Source: Epichloe hybrida (lineage: Eukaryota > Ascomycota > Sordariomycetes > Hypocreales > Clavicipitaceae). From it: a stretch of 64,000 nucleotides of DNA. The stretch spans positions 992,001 to 1,056,000 of the forward strand of contig JAFEKR010000010.1 of assembly GCA_019022495.1 (NCBI GenBank). Direction: 5' to 3'. The notes under the pieces were generated by a model. It made no database searches and had not been told where the DNA came from. It saw only the letters and a program-made list of their open reading frames with translations. Within the stretch, counting starts at the first letter, position 1. Each line of letters opens with the position of its first letter. The translations under genes were made by a program, and so were the position numbers. This document shows, piece by piece, positions 22,575 through 34,600 of the stretch.

Positions 22575-23717
22575 TTATTGAGGCCGATAGTCTTCTAGAC
22601 TCAAGCCAACCAACAATTCCCAAAGAGCGTTGGTAAGCGGCTCCAGGTGACTTTTAAGGCTACAACGATGCGGGTTCCAGGGATCATTATACAATTTCGG
22701 CGACCTTAGTCCCAGCACAACGTCCTTAACATCTTTAACGCTTCTACCACCAAAAGGTTCGACGAGCTGCATCTCTCCAAGTCCTATCTTGGTCATTTCC
22801 TTAATCAAGTACCCGAGAAGCATCGATGAGCATTCAAAGCTACAGCCGTAAGCAGTTTCGCTAGTAGAAAGACCATCGCGAACCGTGCGTACATTAAGTA
22901 GCATTTTATACAACGCTGCTGATCTTATTTTTTCAATGGTAGCTGCAAACTTCCATTAGCCTCCCCTACAAAAGAACATTTGGGTTTACATACTCAACAA
23001 CGCAAGCGGCAGCGGCAAGCCCCACGCCTTCAGAGGACCGGTGCTCTCTCTCATGGCGAGCTCCGTCATCTTCTTGAACGTATCGGCATGAGAAGACACC
23101 CAGGACACAAAAAGCCACTTCATGGAGTCTTTGCCATATGACTTGGGTAATGTGTCGAGTAGCTTGTTCACCCAAATGTTCATGAAGAACTCGGTTATCT
23201 CGAAGCTCTTGTAGTAGTCCACGAGAACAGCCATCTTGACCAACATGTCCACATCGACTTGAAGCGGCACTTGCCGGTGGCGGCCGTGAAAAATGTTTAG
23301 TAGGAGAAGAAAAGCGTTCGTGTCCCATTCTGTTGCTGTGATCTCCCGGAGCTGCCCATCTTGTGCTTCCTCGTTTTGGGTTTGGGTTTGGTCTTGGTCT
23401 TGGTCTTGGTCTTGGTTTTGGTTTTTTTCGGAACGGTCAACGGGGATGATGCTCTCTTTCCAACCCCCGGATAGCATGGCATTGAATACAGGCGATGCCA
23501 GACTCAGATGTTTCGAGGACAACCTAAAGCGGACCTCGTCGCGCCCGCATGTTTCCTCGTTGGATACCTTCTCATCGTCATCTGAGTTAGGTTGGATTGC
23601 TTCTTCTGCCTGATGAGGCTTGTCAGACGCATTCAGCGATTCGACTAGCTGGTGCTGGTTCGGACGTTTGAGAATTAGCAGCACGTCGCCATGGGGGTCC
23701 GGCTCGAAGTAGTTCAT
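22575..23717 (-). CDS. BTB/POZ-domain protein
   Basis: Exons 23717-22994 and 22942-22575 give about 363 residues; the splice joins LPLPLALL to TIEKIRSAALYKMLL in frame. The N-terminal half has a BTB fold pattern: GDVLLILKRP, RFRLSSKHLSLASPVFNAMLSGGWKES, then after a linker NAFLLLLNIFHGRHRQVP and MAVLVDYYKSFEI. A Gln/Asp/Asn-rich linker (QNQDQDQDQDQTQTQNE) interrupts the domain and is encoded by a hexanucleotide repeat. The C-terminal part (YGCSFECSSMLLGYLIKEM...) matches the style of many lineage-expanded fungal BTB proteins, where it follows the BTB as a helical region with paired cysteines. These may serve as CUL3 adaptors, but the target is unknown. Confidence 0.85.
23380..23426. repeat. 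Coding hexanucleotide repeat in the BTB gene
   Basis: A run of GGTCTT/GGTTTT-type hexamers on the plus strand encodes the alternating Asp/Gln and Thr/Gln linker of the BTB protein. Length change by whole hexamers would alter the linker by two residues without breaking the frame. Confidence 0.85.
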
Positions 23718-24169
23718 GTTGCAGTTGAGTCAACGATGCAGGTGCGAGTCTCAAAACGGGGATGGTCGTTAAATCGTCGTTTTGAAGGTGAACAAAGGGT
23801 CAATGGTTTTCCAAATCCTTGCTCCCACAAGCCGGGGCCACAACCGAGTCGTCGCCAACAAGCCGCACTGTCGGACGGCGGCCCAGCCTGCTCATCCGCT
23901 CAACCCTTCTCAATTTCATTCATCTCCATCATGACCCACTCCAATATATACACCCACGCAAGTTACCAAGCCCAGCATATCCAGGGGCACGGCTTCTCCA
24001 CTCCCACATACTTCGTGTTAACAAAGAAGAAAAGTCCATTGACTAGGCTATACTGCTTATACATAACAGCACTCCGTCCTAGTTATCCCCCTTCGTCCCT
24101 CTTAACCCTGGGTATCGTAGCCATGACTTGAACTAGAATAGAATGACAAGGCGAATAACAATAAGCAAA
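23718..24169. other. Intergenic, no gene seen
   Basis: Promoter side of the BTB gene and 3' flank of the serine-rich gene. Short plus-strand frames here have no supporting features. Confidence 0.5.
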
Positions 24170-25282
24170 TTAGTATTCCTCCCAGCCGCCATCCTCGCCG
24201 TCTACTTCTATAGTCGTCCCCAGGGCCTCTTTTCCCTGACGAATCATATCCTGAAGCTGCTTGTTGAAGGCTGCAATTCTGACGTCCGTGTCGCGCTCTT
24301 CGCGCTGCCTCCGAGCCGCAAGCTGTCTTGCCTCTACATTTAGGCGCGGACTGTTATCTACATCATCGGTGGCACCGCGGCTCGAGGCTGTAGAGGCGCT
24401 GCTGTGTGTGCGGCTATGTGTGAAGGTCTGCTGGGAGGCGTTGTTGGATCGTCGACGGTTGTGGCCGCGCGATGTTGCCGGCGTGGGTGAGGCGGTGCTG
24501 GCGACATTGGTGGACGACCCCATGCTTGATGCTTTTGTGGGTGACAGGGAGCGAGGCGAGGCAAACGATGCGGAAGAGGCTGGGCGGGGAGGCTCAAATG
24601 TACATGGCGGAGAGATGGTGTTGATGCCGCTATTTCGGGGTGATGCTCGGTAGGGAGCCGGGCTGGAGAATTTCCCTGACACGCGGCGTTGATTAGGCGC
24701 GGATATTCGGCGTCCTGTGACGGCAGAGGGGCCTTGATTGCGATTTCTCGGAGATGACCTATATGATGATGACGTTCTTCGAGGCGTTGCGTTACCGGAG
24801 CTGTCCCCGACTTGGTCTTGATCTTTGACCATGACCCAGTTTCTGCCCAAGTCGTCCATCGGCGCCGTCTGTCGTCTCTTCACAGCCGGGGCAGAAGGTG
24901 TGGAGGCCCCGCTGAGCATGTACAATTTTCCGGCCGCATCCTGATCATTGCAGCATTCACCTTCTGGAAAATAGCCGGGGATGCGATGATGATGGTGTTG
25001 TATCGATCCTTCGGGCAGCACCCCTTCACCTGGTGGCATTTCAAAACCACGACCTCCACCAGAATAGAAGCCCTTGAAAGCTCCGACCTTGCAAAACTCC
25101 CACACCTTGCCTACCACGCCGCCTATCGTGCTAAACGCCACCGTGCTCCAGCCCGGGGACTGGTGATGAGGGTGATGAGGCAAGTCGAACACCAGAGACG
25201 GTCCGCTAGCTTCGGCCGCATCGACGTCCTCTCGACATCTCTTCGATCCAAGAGCTTTCCGGTAATCTTCATCCGAGTACAT
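24170..25282 (-). CDS. Unknown serine/arginine-rich protein; N-terminus probably further upstream
   Basis: From the ATG at 25282 there are 370 residues: a short SEDEDYRKAL-like start (MYSDEDYRKALGSKR), a Gly/His-rich part, a long Ser/Pro/Arg disordered stretch (for example SPRNRNQGPSAVTGRR), and a conserved-looking helical C-terminus EARQLAARRQREERDTDV ending GEDGGWEEY. I do not know the function; the composition suggests a nuclear or scaffold protein. The same frame stays open upstream without any ATG to about 25605 and there encodes plausible sequence, including GYLPPTRSS and APNPKRKRFRDDVRQFEQKN, a nuclear-localisation-like patch. The real start therefore probably lies upstream, reached through an unresolved splice or lost through a frameshift. 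Confidence 0.65.
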   Translation of the reverse strand: MYSDEDYRKALGSKRCREDVDAAEASGPSLVFDLPHHPHHQSPGWSTVAFSTIGGVVGKVWEFCKVGAFKGFYSGGGRGFEMPPGEGVLPEGSIQHHHHRIPGYFPEGECCNDQDAAGKLYMLSGASTPSAPAVKRRQTAPMDDLGRNWVMVKDQDQVGDSSGNATPRRTSSSYRSSPRNRNQGPSAVTGRRISAPNQRRVSGKFSSPAPYRASPRNSGINTISPPCTFEPPRPASSASFASPRSLSPTKASSMGSSTNVASTASPTPATSRGHNRRRSNNASQQTFTHSRTHSSASTASSRGATDDVDNSPRLNVEARQLAARRQREERDTDVRIAAFNKQLQDMIRQGKEALGTTIEVDGEDGGWEEY

Positions 25283-25647
25283 GCTATCCTCCAGAGGTTC
25301 GCTGTCCGCTAGGCCGCCACTGGTGGGCGTGTCGAGCTGGCCTGCGAGTGTGTAGGCCCGGCCATTTTGCGCAACATGTCTGCCGGCGGGGGTGACGAGA
25401 ACTGTGCTCGCGTTATTGATCTCGTTCTTTTGTTCGAATTGTCGGACATCGTCGCGGAATCGCTTACGCTTAGGATTTGGCGCCTCGACGGACGATCGAG
25501 TGGGTGGAAGATACCCAGAAGAGGATGCTGGCGAACCTGGCGGGCGAAAGGCCCTGGTGGATGCCGTCGGTATGAAACGCGCCAGGCATATGGAAGCCGG
25601 ATGACAAGGTCATATCTTGGTGATTGACTTCCGAGCTTAGTGCGCAA

Positions 25648-26700
25648 ATATGATGAGTCGGTTGTTATCGATCGCCACGACCACCTAGTGTGCAGCTCCT
25701 AAAAGCAATCGACAGGCAGTTGAGAACGTCCAAATCGTCCCGCCACAGCTCAAACAAAACTCATGGCAGCAATCGCCGCACTGATTCCAATACTCAGGAT
25801 GTGTCGCGTTGTGTGCTGGGTTTGCTATCGGCGGGGCAGGAGTTAAATTGTATGGTCGCCTGACTGCCTAAATGTGAGGGGAAAAAACGGCTGCAAGGCA
25901 AGTCTTCGTCCTCAAACAACGGCAAGGGATGATCTCAGCCCAAGCAGCTCATTCACCTGGGTGCCTACTGATTCCTGAACAAGGTTGGCCTGAATAGTGT
26001 GGCGGCAAACGAGGTGTGTGAACTTGGCTGCGTGCCCGTGAGGCCAATCATGCACGAGATGCGGCGTCTTGCTCTGGGTCTGGTGACAGAAAAAATGGCT
26101 GCCTCGATCCAGCGAGCGAGACTTCCTTGAACCCCTTCCACAATGCAGCCCCCTTAATACATGGCAAAAAAAAGATCCCAGGATAAGGGGGGCAAACGCA
26201 GGTAGAAGAGAGACTCTCCAAAAGCGGTGAACCTCTCTTTTCCCGGGGATTTGAGAGCTTGCATGCAGTTCAAGTTCAGGCGGTGAAGGCAGATGCTAGT
26301 CGCGCGCGGGATGCACCGAGTCGGAGATGGAGAAAGGTATCAATGCAGCATAATCTAATATCGAAGTACCAAACTTGATTTATTAGGAGAAGCAAGTGAG
26401 AGAGCATGTTATCTTGACAGCTGTTGGTTGAGCAGCAGGATCCCCCCACCTTCCGCGAGCTGCCAATTTCAACGTTGGCACGGCACCGAGGGCCCCAACA
26501 AACTAGGCCCCTCGTGCTCCCCTGGCAAGAGCTGTTCAGCCACTCGGCCCGTTGCCTGGGTGACGGATGCTGCACAGTGGTAGCCTGGTAAGTCAGAGTT
26601 TGAAACCTTGACGCACTCACCTTACGTACATGTGGCAAGTCTAGCGACCTCGTAGCTAGAGAGCGGATCTTAGTCATTAGGAGGATTTAAGAACCCCCCT
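25648..26700. other. Intergenic margin of the gene-rich domain
   Basis: About 1 kb of ordinary composition without a credible gene. A 133-codon minus-strand frame at 26276-26677 is composition-biased and unsupported. The segment ends where composition collapses to AT-rich. Confidence 0.5.
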
Positions 26701-26719
26701 GCCCTGACTGTCTCCGTGC

Positions 26720-27383
26720 TCCTAGCACAAATAGATAACGTCCTATCTAAATTAGGAATAGCAAGCTGTTTTAAGAATAGGAAGTTCTTTAAATATTATA
26801 TATAACTAGTAAAAGAGTATAATTAAGTAAAGGAATATATATATTTTATATAGTAAATTATATATTTATAATAAAAGTAATACTTAGGCAAATTAAGAAT
26901 ACTAGAGAATAGATAATTTAAACGCACTATCACAGTAAGCGGAAGGAGGCAGCAGAAATGTCAATGTAGTTGCTAAGGCTATTAAAAACGTAGTCGAATC
27001 CGAGGCACGTCAATATGTTATGGAATTTTTAGGCCTTGAAAACTAACCAAAAGTTAGTAGGGTAAATGATGCTTATATTCTTCAAGTTCTCTAGCTAGTG
27101 CAGCCCTATATAACTATAATTATCTATTACCTAATATATTCTTTACCTTAATAGGCTAGCTATTTTTTAAATAATAGTGTTAACCTTAACACTAAGAATA
27201 CTAAAAATTACTATCTCCTTACTTACCTAAGCTTTAAGTTCTTATTTTAATTTATCTCTAAATCCTATTTTGCCTTATCCTAGGTATTTAATCTTAGTAG
27301 TTAAAGTCTTTCCTATTATAGGATATAAATCTTTAGATTATTAATATAGATTTTTTATTAGACTCGTTTACTAAGTAATTTCA
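26720..27383. other. Start of the AT-rich RIP domain, unassigned
   Basis: Sequence becomes TA-rich within about 50 bp of 26,700, with very few CA/TG dinucleotides and stops in every frame. I cannot assign it to an element. It is the left flank of the large gypsy element. Confidence 0.6.
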
Positions 27384-27388
27384 CTTAG

Positions 27389-27585
27389 TGTTACGTGCAG
27401 GTTTGGCACGATGTAAGGCAAATCTGTCAGAGGGGCTAACGGATTTACTATTGTAAAGTTATACTAAGTTCGCTATAAGAGCTACTATTAGGTATAAGGT
27501 AAGATATCTAAAGAAGGTTAATTCTTTTTATCTAGAGTCTAAATCTAGTCTTATATATACTTACCTTTAGCTTTATTATATAATA
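27389..27585 (-). repeat. Left (3') LTR of the 10.86-kb gypsy element
   Basis: 197 bp, aligned end to end with 38052-38248 without gaps at the ends. Its outer part keeps GC bases that are mutated in the other LTR, and the inner part shows the reverse, so mutation load is patchy. Confidence 0.88.
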
Positions 27586-27939
27586 AGTACTAAGCATGCC
27601 TTAAAAGATAACTATCCTAGTTAGAGGTAGTTAGACTATAACTAGATTTATACTTTACCTAGCTAAGTAAATTAAAGAAAAATTATCTATTAAAATCGCA
27701 TAAAAGAAAAATTTAGAATAGCTATTGCCACATATTACAATAACTTTTTATTATGCTATATCCCTTAATAAGTACTCTAGAATTATTATATTAAATAATA
27801 TATTTAACTTTTCTAAAATTAATTTTCTATTTACTACCTTCTTATTTTCTATTGCTAATTTCCTATTATTTAGTAAATTCTTAAGTTTTATTATACTAAC
27901 TATTTCCGTTTTAATTTAGTTTAAATTCATTCTCTTAGT

Positions 27940-28160
27940 CTAGTAAACTAGCAAATTTATCTAGCCTTTAGCAAAATCTTAAAATCTATTATACTATCTA
28001 TTTCTATCCTAATTTAGTCTAAATCTATCTTCTTAATCTAGTAAACTAGCAAATTTATCTAGCCTTTAGCAAAATCTTAAATTCTATTATACTATCTATT
28101 TCTATCCTAATTTAGTCTAAATCTATCTTCTTAATCTAGTAAACTAGCAAATTTATCTAT
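27940..28160. repeat. Tandem repeat, about 98-bp period, 2-3 copies
   Basis: The sequence starting CTAGTAAACTAGCAAATTTA recurs at 27940, 28038 and 28136, with nearly identical intervening sequence. It lies in the inner 3' part of the gypsy element (minus orientation). Confidence 0.85.
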
Positions 28161-28551
28161 CTCTATTACTTTAATTATTAGTAAGGGTAAAGTTAAAGAT
28201 ACTATTTATCTTTATATTACTACTGTTTTTAATTTATCTAATAATATAGGTAGCGTTTTATTTAGGCTAGATAAGACTAGTGTTATTAGCACTCCCTATT
28301 ATAAAACTATTTAGTTCTTTACTATTTTACTAGGTAACTTAAGCTTCTTTATTAGTATTAGTAGTAGTGCTATTTCCTCCTATAGATATTTATTGCCTAA
28401 TCTTAGTGTTATTTAGCGTTCTTTATCTTATAGAGTATTAAATTTACCTAAAACTAGTGTTATTAAAGACTAATTCTTCTTACTTAGTATTAATAGTAAG
28501 CTTATCTTACCTTATAGTTACCTATTACCTAAAATTAGTATTACCTAAGCT

Positions 28552-28611
28552 AGTATTACTAGAGTTAGCATTACTAGAGTTAGTATTACTAGAGTTAGTA
28601 TTACTAAAGCT
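28552..28611. repeat. Tandem 15-bp repeat, four units
   Basis: Four units of AGTATTACTAGAGTT with single changes, inside the gypsy element. Confidence 0.8.
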
Positions 28612-31600
28612 ACTCTTACCTTCCTAGTATATTCTTTATATCTTTTTTACTTCTTTATTAGCTTATTAATAGTTATTACCTAATCCTATATCTTTCTTAA
28701 ATATCTCTATTACTATATTAGCTAAAGCTATAATCTTTACCTTATACTTATCCTTTTAAACTATACTTTATTTTAAAGTATTAATCTATTTATTAAATTT
28801 AATTAGTATCTTACTTATATTAAGTTTAGTAATTCTCTCTTTCTAGTCTTTTAATATATCTAATATCTTTAAAAACTTATCTTAAACTACTATTACCTCC
28901 TTCTATATTAAAGCTATTAGTTAGTAAACCTCTTTTACTAAATCCTTTACTATTATATATACTTTATTTACCTATTTTCTAGTGTCTTTAAATCCTTTCT
29001 TTACCTAGTTAACTTAATTAACTAGGTTATTAATCTTACTTTACTTATATTATTTACTCCTTTCCTTATTCTTCTATAATTCTAATAATTTCTATATTAA
29101 CTCCTTCTTTATACTAATATAAAGTAAGTTTACTTATCTAATACTAGCTAAGGCGCCTATAATTATAGTATTTACTACGCTATATTTATTAGTAAAATAA
29201 AGAGCTAAAAGATTTGCTTATAGTAGTAAAGATAATATACTATTATATATAGCTATTTACTATTTATATTTAAGTATTATACTATTATAGAAAGCTACTA
29301 CTACTATTTTTACCTAGCCCTTTACTTTTCTTATTACTTTATATTCTATTAAATTAATAGTAATCTAATATATAGGCTTTCCTACTTATCTTACTATAGC
29401 TTATTTTATAATTAATATAGCCTTTTATTCTTTAAATATAGTAAAGATCTATATAATTACGTTTTACTATAACATAAAATACATATTCTTTAAGTTAACT
29501 TCTAATCTATTAAATACTATTATAATGCCTTTAAGGGCAAATTTATATGCGTAAGCTTAAATTATATGTTTAATATCCTAATTACTATTTTTATAACCTA
29601 ATTTAGTGTGTTTAAACTTACTAAAACTAACTTCTTTAATGCTTTTTCCTTTATATTTTATATTAAATTCTTCTATTACTCTTCTACACGCTACTACACT
29701 AATATTAGGCATTAGCTTTTAAGCGTTAGTTCTAGATCTAGGCTTCCTAAATCTAAGGAATAATAGCTTAAAATTAAGGTCTATAATTTATTTATAGACT
29801 TATAATAGTCTAATAATATACTTAGCAGGCATTTTACTAATATTATTATTTATCTTACTTTCTGCGTCCTTATACTTACCCTTAGTGCCCTTAGCTTTAG
29901 TCTTCTTATTACTTTTAGGTTTAGACTTTAGTCTAGGACTATCCTTAGTAAGGTTAAATCTAACCTTATTACTATTATTTTTGTTTAATTTATTAGTAAA
30001 ACCCTTATCCTTTTAAGTTACTTTTATTTTCTTTAGTTACTCTTATCTTATAACTCTTATGTAATTATCTATAATTAAATCTTCTATTACTTATTTATAT
30101 TTTTACTACTTTATATTTAAATCTAACTTTATACTTATAAAGTTATTATTATTATTATTACCTTACTCCTTAGTGTTAACTATATCTTAGATAGCCTTTA
30201 CTATATTAACATTTTTATTATATCCCTCTATTAATTATAATAGTATATCTAATTTATCTTATCTTATTCTTAGTTTATTTAAATACTACTACTATTATAA
30301 CTATATAATTTATTATATAGGATATAAATATATCTTTAGCTAATTCTAATATTTTACCTAACTTAAATAGCGTTTAAAGAACTTCTTCTCTTTATAATAG
30401 GTTATAGTTCCTAGTTTTACTAAAAGCTTATTTATTTACCTAATATATTTAGCTCTTTCCCTATTAGTAGTAAATTACTACTATACTAAATTAGTAACTA
30501 TAAGCTAACCTAATAGTTAATTCTATTATATTAAAGCTAGGATTTAAATATAAAGGTATCTTACTTATATTTACTTATAAAGTGTTTAATTATATATATT
30601 AACCTTATTATTAAAACAAACCAAATCTAGTATAGCTTCTAGGTTATAGTATAGATTTATATAATGTCTATAAAGCTTATATTTAACTTCTAGTGTAATG
30701 TTTTTATGTTTTACTTAATGTTTCTTATAGTTATTATAATTCTATATTTCCTATAGTAAAATTAATTTAGTTTCTTATAGCTTTTAGAAAACTTTATAAC
30801 TTATATTATTATCTTTAGGCTTAGAGGCTATTAAGTAAAAATAGGACTAAGATAAATTTAACTACACTTCTATTAGATTTAACTACGCGTAAGTAGTAGT
30901 AGTATTAAGGGATAATATAAAGTAAGGGTATAGTAAGCTTCCTCTAGTTAGTATAAAAGAGCTATATATATAAGAGAGTCTAGCCACTTTAATCTATTCT
31001 ATTAAATCTAGCTATTTACTATTAACTTTTTTCTTTTATTATTACTATTCTATAGGTAAATTAAGGCCTTTCTTTATATATTCCCTTTACTAATTAATTA
31101 GGTTTTTCTTAAGGTAGTCTTTTACTATCTTAGCTATATTAATTTGCATTTTGCTTTTAGCTATCTATTAATTATCTTTAGCTATGTATTCCTTTTATCT
31201 AATAAGGAATTTTACTCTTGCTATTTTAGTCTATTTAAAAATCTTAACCTAATAACTATAGATTTATTTAATCTCCTAATAATTTGCTTTCTCTAGATTA
31301 TTAAATATAATTAGTAGTAAAGCTAGTTCTTCCTTATTAAATAAATCCTTTCCTTATACTAGTTTTTATATTTATATTACTAATACTACTAGATAGACTT
31401 AAGAGTCTAAAGGGAAATCTAATTAATATGCTAATAGGTTTACCTTTTCTAGTACCTTATATAGCCTTACTCTCTGTAGTAATTGTTTTTTCTTAGGCTT
31501 ACTAAGTAACTTATATTCCTTATATAATCGTAAATACACTATATCCCTTATGTTAATATTAACTAGTTTATAATAATTATTATACTAAATCTTAGCAAGG

Positions 31601-34600
31601 GTAGTAGCTATTATAATTACTAGCTAGGCCTTATACTAGTATAGCTTTTATAATACTACTATATTATTTACGCTAGCCCTAGTGTTAGTTATATTATTTA
31701 GAGAAAGAAGATTAATAATACTTAGAAAGCGAAATCTATATAATAGCTTATTAGGCGCTTGCCCTATGCTTATAGCTATAGTGTTATTTAGTTAATACTA
31801 TAGCGCTAGAAGTAATAATATTTACGCTATATCTAGGTTTATCACTATATAATATTAGATTATAATTATTACTATCTAATTCTTCCTTTTTACTATTCTA
31901 TCTATTTAGGGATAGTATACTATACCTATAAGAAGTCTAACTCCTATGTGTCTAAATATCTCTTTTTACATATTAGATATGAATTTTAGGTCTCTATTGC
32001 TAATAATTTGCCTTAGTAATCCCTAATCTATAATATATAGTGCATAAAGAAGTAATTTTACCTAGATTTCTACTAGGTATATAGTGTGCCCTAGTATTAG
32101 AAAAGTCCTTTTGCTAAATAGGTAATTTACTAGGTATAATGAATTATATATTATGTATCCTTCTATTTACTATATTATATTTATAGCTAATACTTCTAGT
32201 ATATCTATTATAAAGTTAAGTAAAATTATATAAAAAGGTATTAGTTTTAACTATAAAGGTTATAACTTTTCTAGTGGTTTTAAGTAATTAATTACATTCT
32301 TCTAATATACTACGTAATAAGCTATATAGTTATAAATCTATTAGCTTATTTGTGGGAAACACACTAATTAAAGCTTTACTACTATCCTAGTAATTCTAAA
32401 ATATTACTATTTATTATAAACTAATTATAGTATGGATTTAACCTCTATTATTAGAATATAAAGATAGAAAAACCTATTTTCACTATAATAGTATAATAAA
32501 CTATCCTTATATAAATCCTATTTATATAAGGGAATTTTTAGTCTAATCTAGGTATTCTTTACCACTTATCTCTCTTAGTATGCTTTTATAGCTATAATAA
32601 TTTAGCTAAACTTTTAGTTAGATTAATACCCTTAGATAATTCTAGCCTTAAGGTTATTATTAATTATTATAGTTATAATGTATTCCTTAGTGGCGAAATA
32701 TACGCTTATATTTAGTTTATTATATTGACTTTTTTACGCTACTTCCCTATAGGTTACCTTTACTAGTAACCTTAAAAGTATATCTAGTATTATATTTAGC
32801 ACTCCTAGTATATACGTTACTTTTAAGTTAAATTATAATAAATAATTCATAACCTTAGCTAATTTTAGATTAGCCTTATCTAAATCTATTATTAATAAGG
32901 AGGTGTGTTTAATAATACCTTTTACTAGAGAGTAGTTAGTTAATATATTAACCACTATGTTATTAAATTAAACTATTTTTTAGAGCTTTCTAATACTCTA
33001 TGTAATTATAGCTACTTTTGCTTTAGTTAAACTATATTATTTCTTAACACTTAATATTACCCTTAAAAGAAATAGGATTAGCTATATTTAGTTACTCTTA
33101 ATATCCTTTCTAGGAATGCTTTAACTATCCTATTCTTTTTATAATTAAAACGCATATAAACTAAATCCTTTCTTATAGGTATTAATTTTAAGAAAAAGCA
33201 GCTTCTTTAGATTATAATACTATAGGGTTTGTTTCTTACTTAAGAATATTTTAATATCTTTAAAAGCCTTTTTCTTTTCCTTAGTTAGTAAAAATATCTT
33301 TTATTATATTAATCTTTTCTATACTAGCTTTAAGATACTAGTGATTTTCTTATCCTTATTATAAAACTCCTTTAATAACGCTGTTTTTTATTCCTATAAT
33401 AGTTAGATTTATATATTAAACCATAGGATTCTATTATAGAGAAAACTAGCTATTTTAATAAAAGTTTTAAGACTTAATAAATCGCTTAGAAAAATCATTT
33501 TTTAAAAGGCTTTAAGTCTATTATTAGTGTTAATAATTCTATTACTATTTATAATAAAACTAAGTAGTTAAATAGCTAGGTAACTAATAAAGGACTTTTT
33601 TATAGTAATTATTATCCTATTTTCCTTAAGGATTTTAAGTATAATATTAAGGTAAACTAAATGCTCTTTAATACTATCTAAAAATATAATAATATTGTTA
33701 ATATATACTTATATAAAATGTTTATATTTTTAGAATAATTTATCCATAAATCATTAGGTAAAAGCAAGGGAATTCTTATATCCTATTAAAGCTATATTTA
33801 ACGCCTTAAGGCCTTAATTTAATATAACCACTATGCGTGCCTAGTGGTCTCTTCTAACTAGTAGCTAGTGGAAAAATCCTATTCTATTAAATAAAGAATA
33901 AACCTCCTTACTATAGGTATTATCTATAATATTACTTTAGTCTAGTAAAGGGTATATATCTAGTATTACTATATTATTAAGTAGTCTTATATTAATTATA
34001 ACTTTTCCTTTCCTTTTCTAACTAGTTTCTTACTAGACTATAAATACTAGATATGCTATAGCTACTAGCTTATCTAGGTATATTATCTTCCCTTTTAGGT
34101 AAAGTTTATTATATACTTTATTAAGTTTACTTATATCTTAGCTACCTAATCTATAAGGTCTAATTAGCTTTATTTAATATTACTACCTATTAATAAGATT
34201 AATCCTTATTTTCTTATCCTTAGGTATAGGAATAATGCCTTTATCCTAATAGATATTATATTTATTAGAAAGCTAGATAAATTTATTTATAGCCTTATAG
34301 TTAATATTAGCAATTTATACTTTAAATTTATTAGTAATATATAGAATCTCTTCTAGACATAAAATCCTATATAATAGCACTCTTATATTAACTTTCTTTA
34401 AGTTAAGCTTATCCTTTTCCTTATTAGATTTATTACTATTCTTATCCCTATTTTCTATCTTCTTTATAATATCTTTGCTAAAATAAGCATAATACATAAA
34501 AGGGTTATTAATCACATAGTTAGCATTAACTTTACTAGCTACTATTAGCTATATAACCTTTTTATGCTTATAAATTATAATAGTTTTATTAGTTAGGTTA

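Noticed and set aside
26276..26677. 133-codon minus-strand frame at the edge of the gene-rich domain
   Set aside because: No domain, no signal, biased composition (many Ser/Arg/Cys), no introns or neighbours supporting it.
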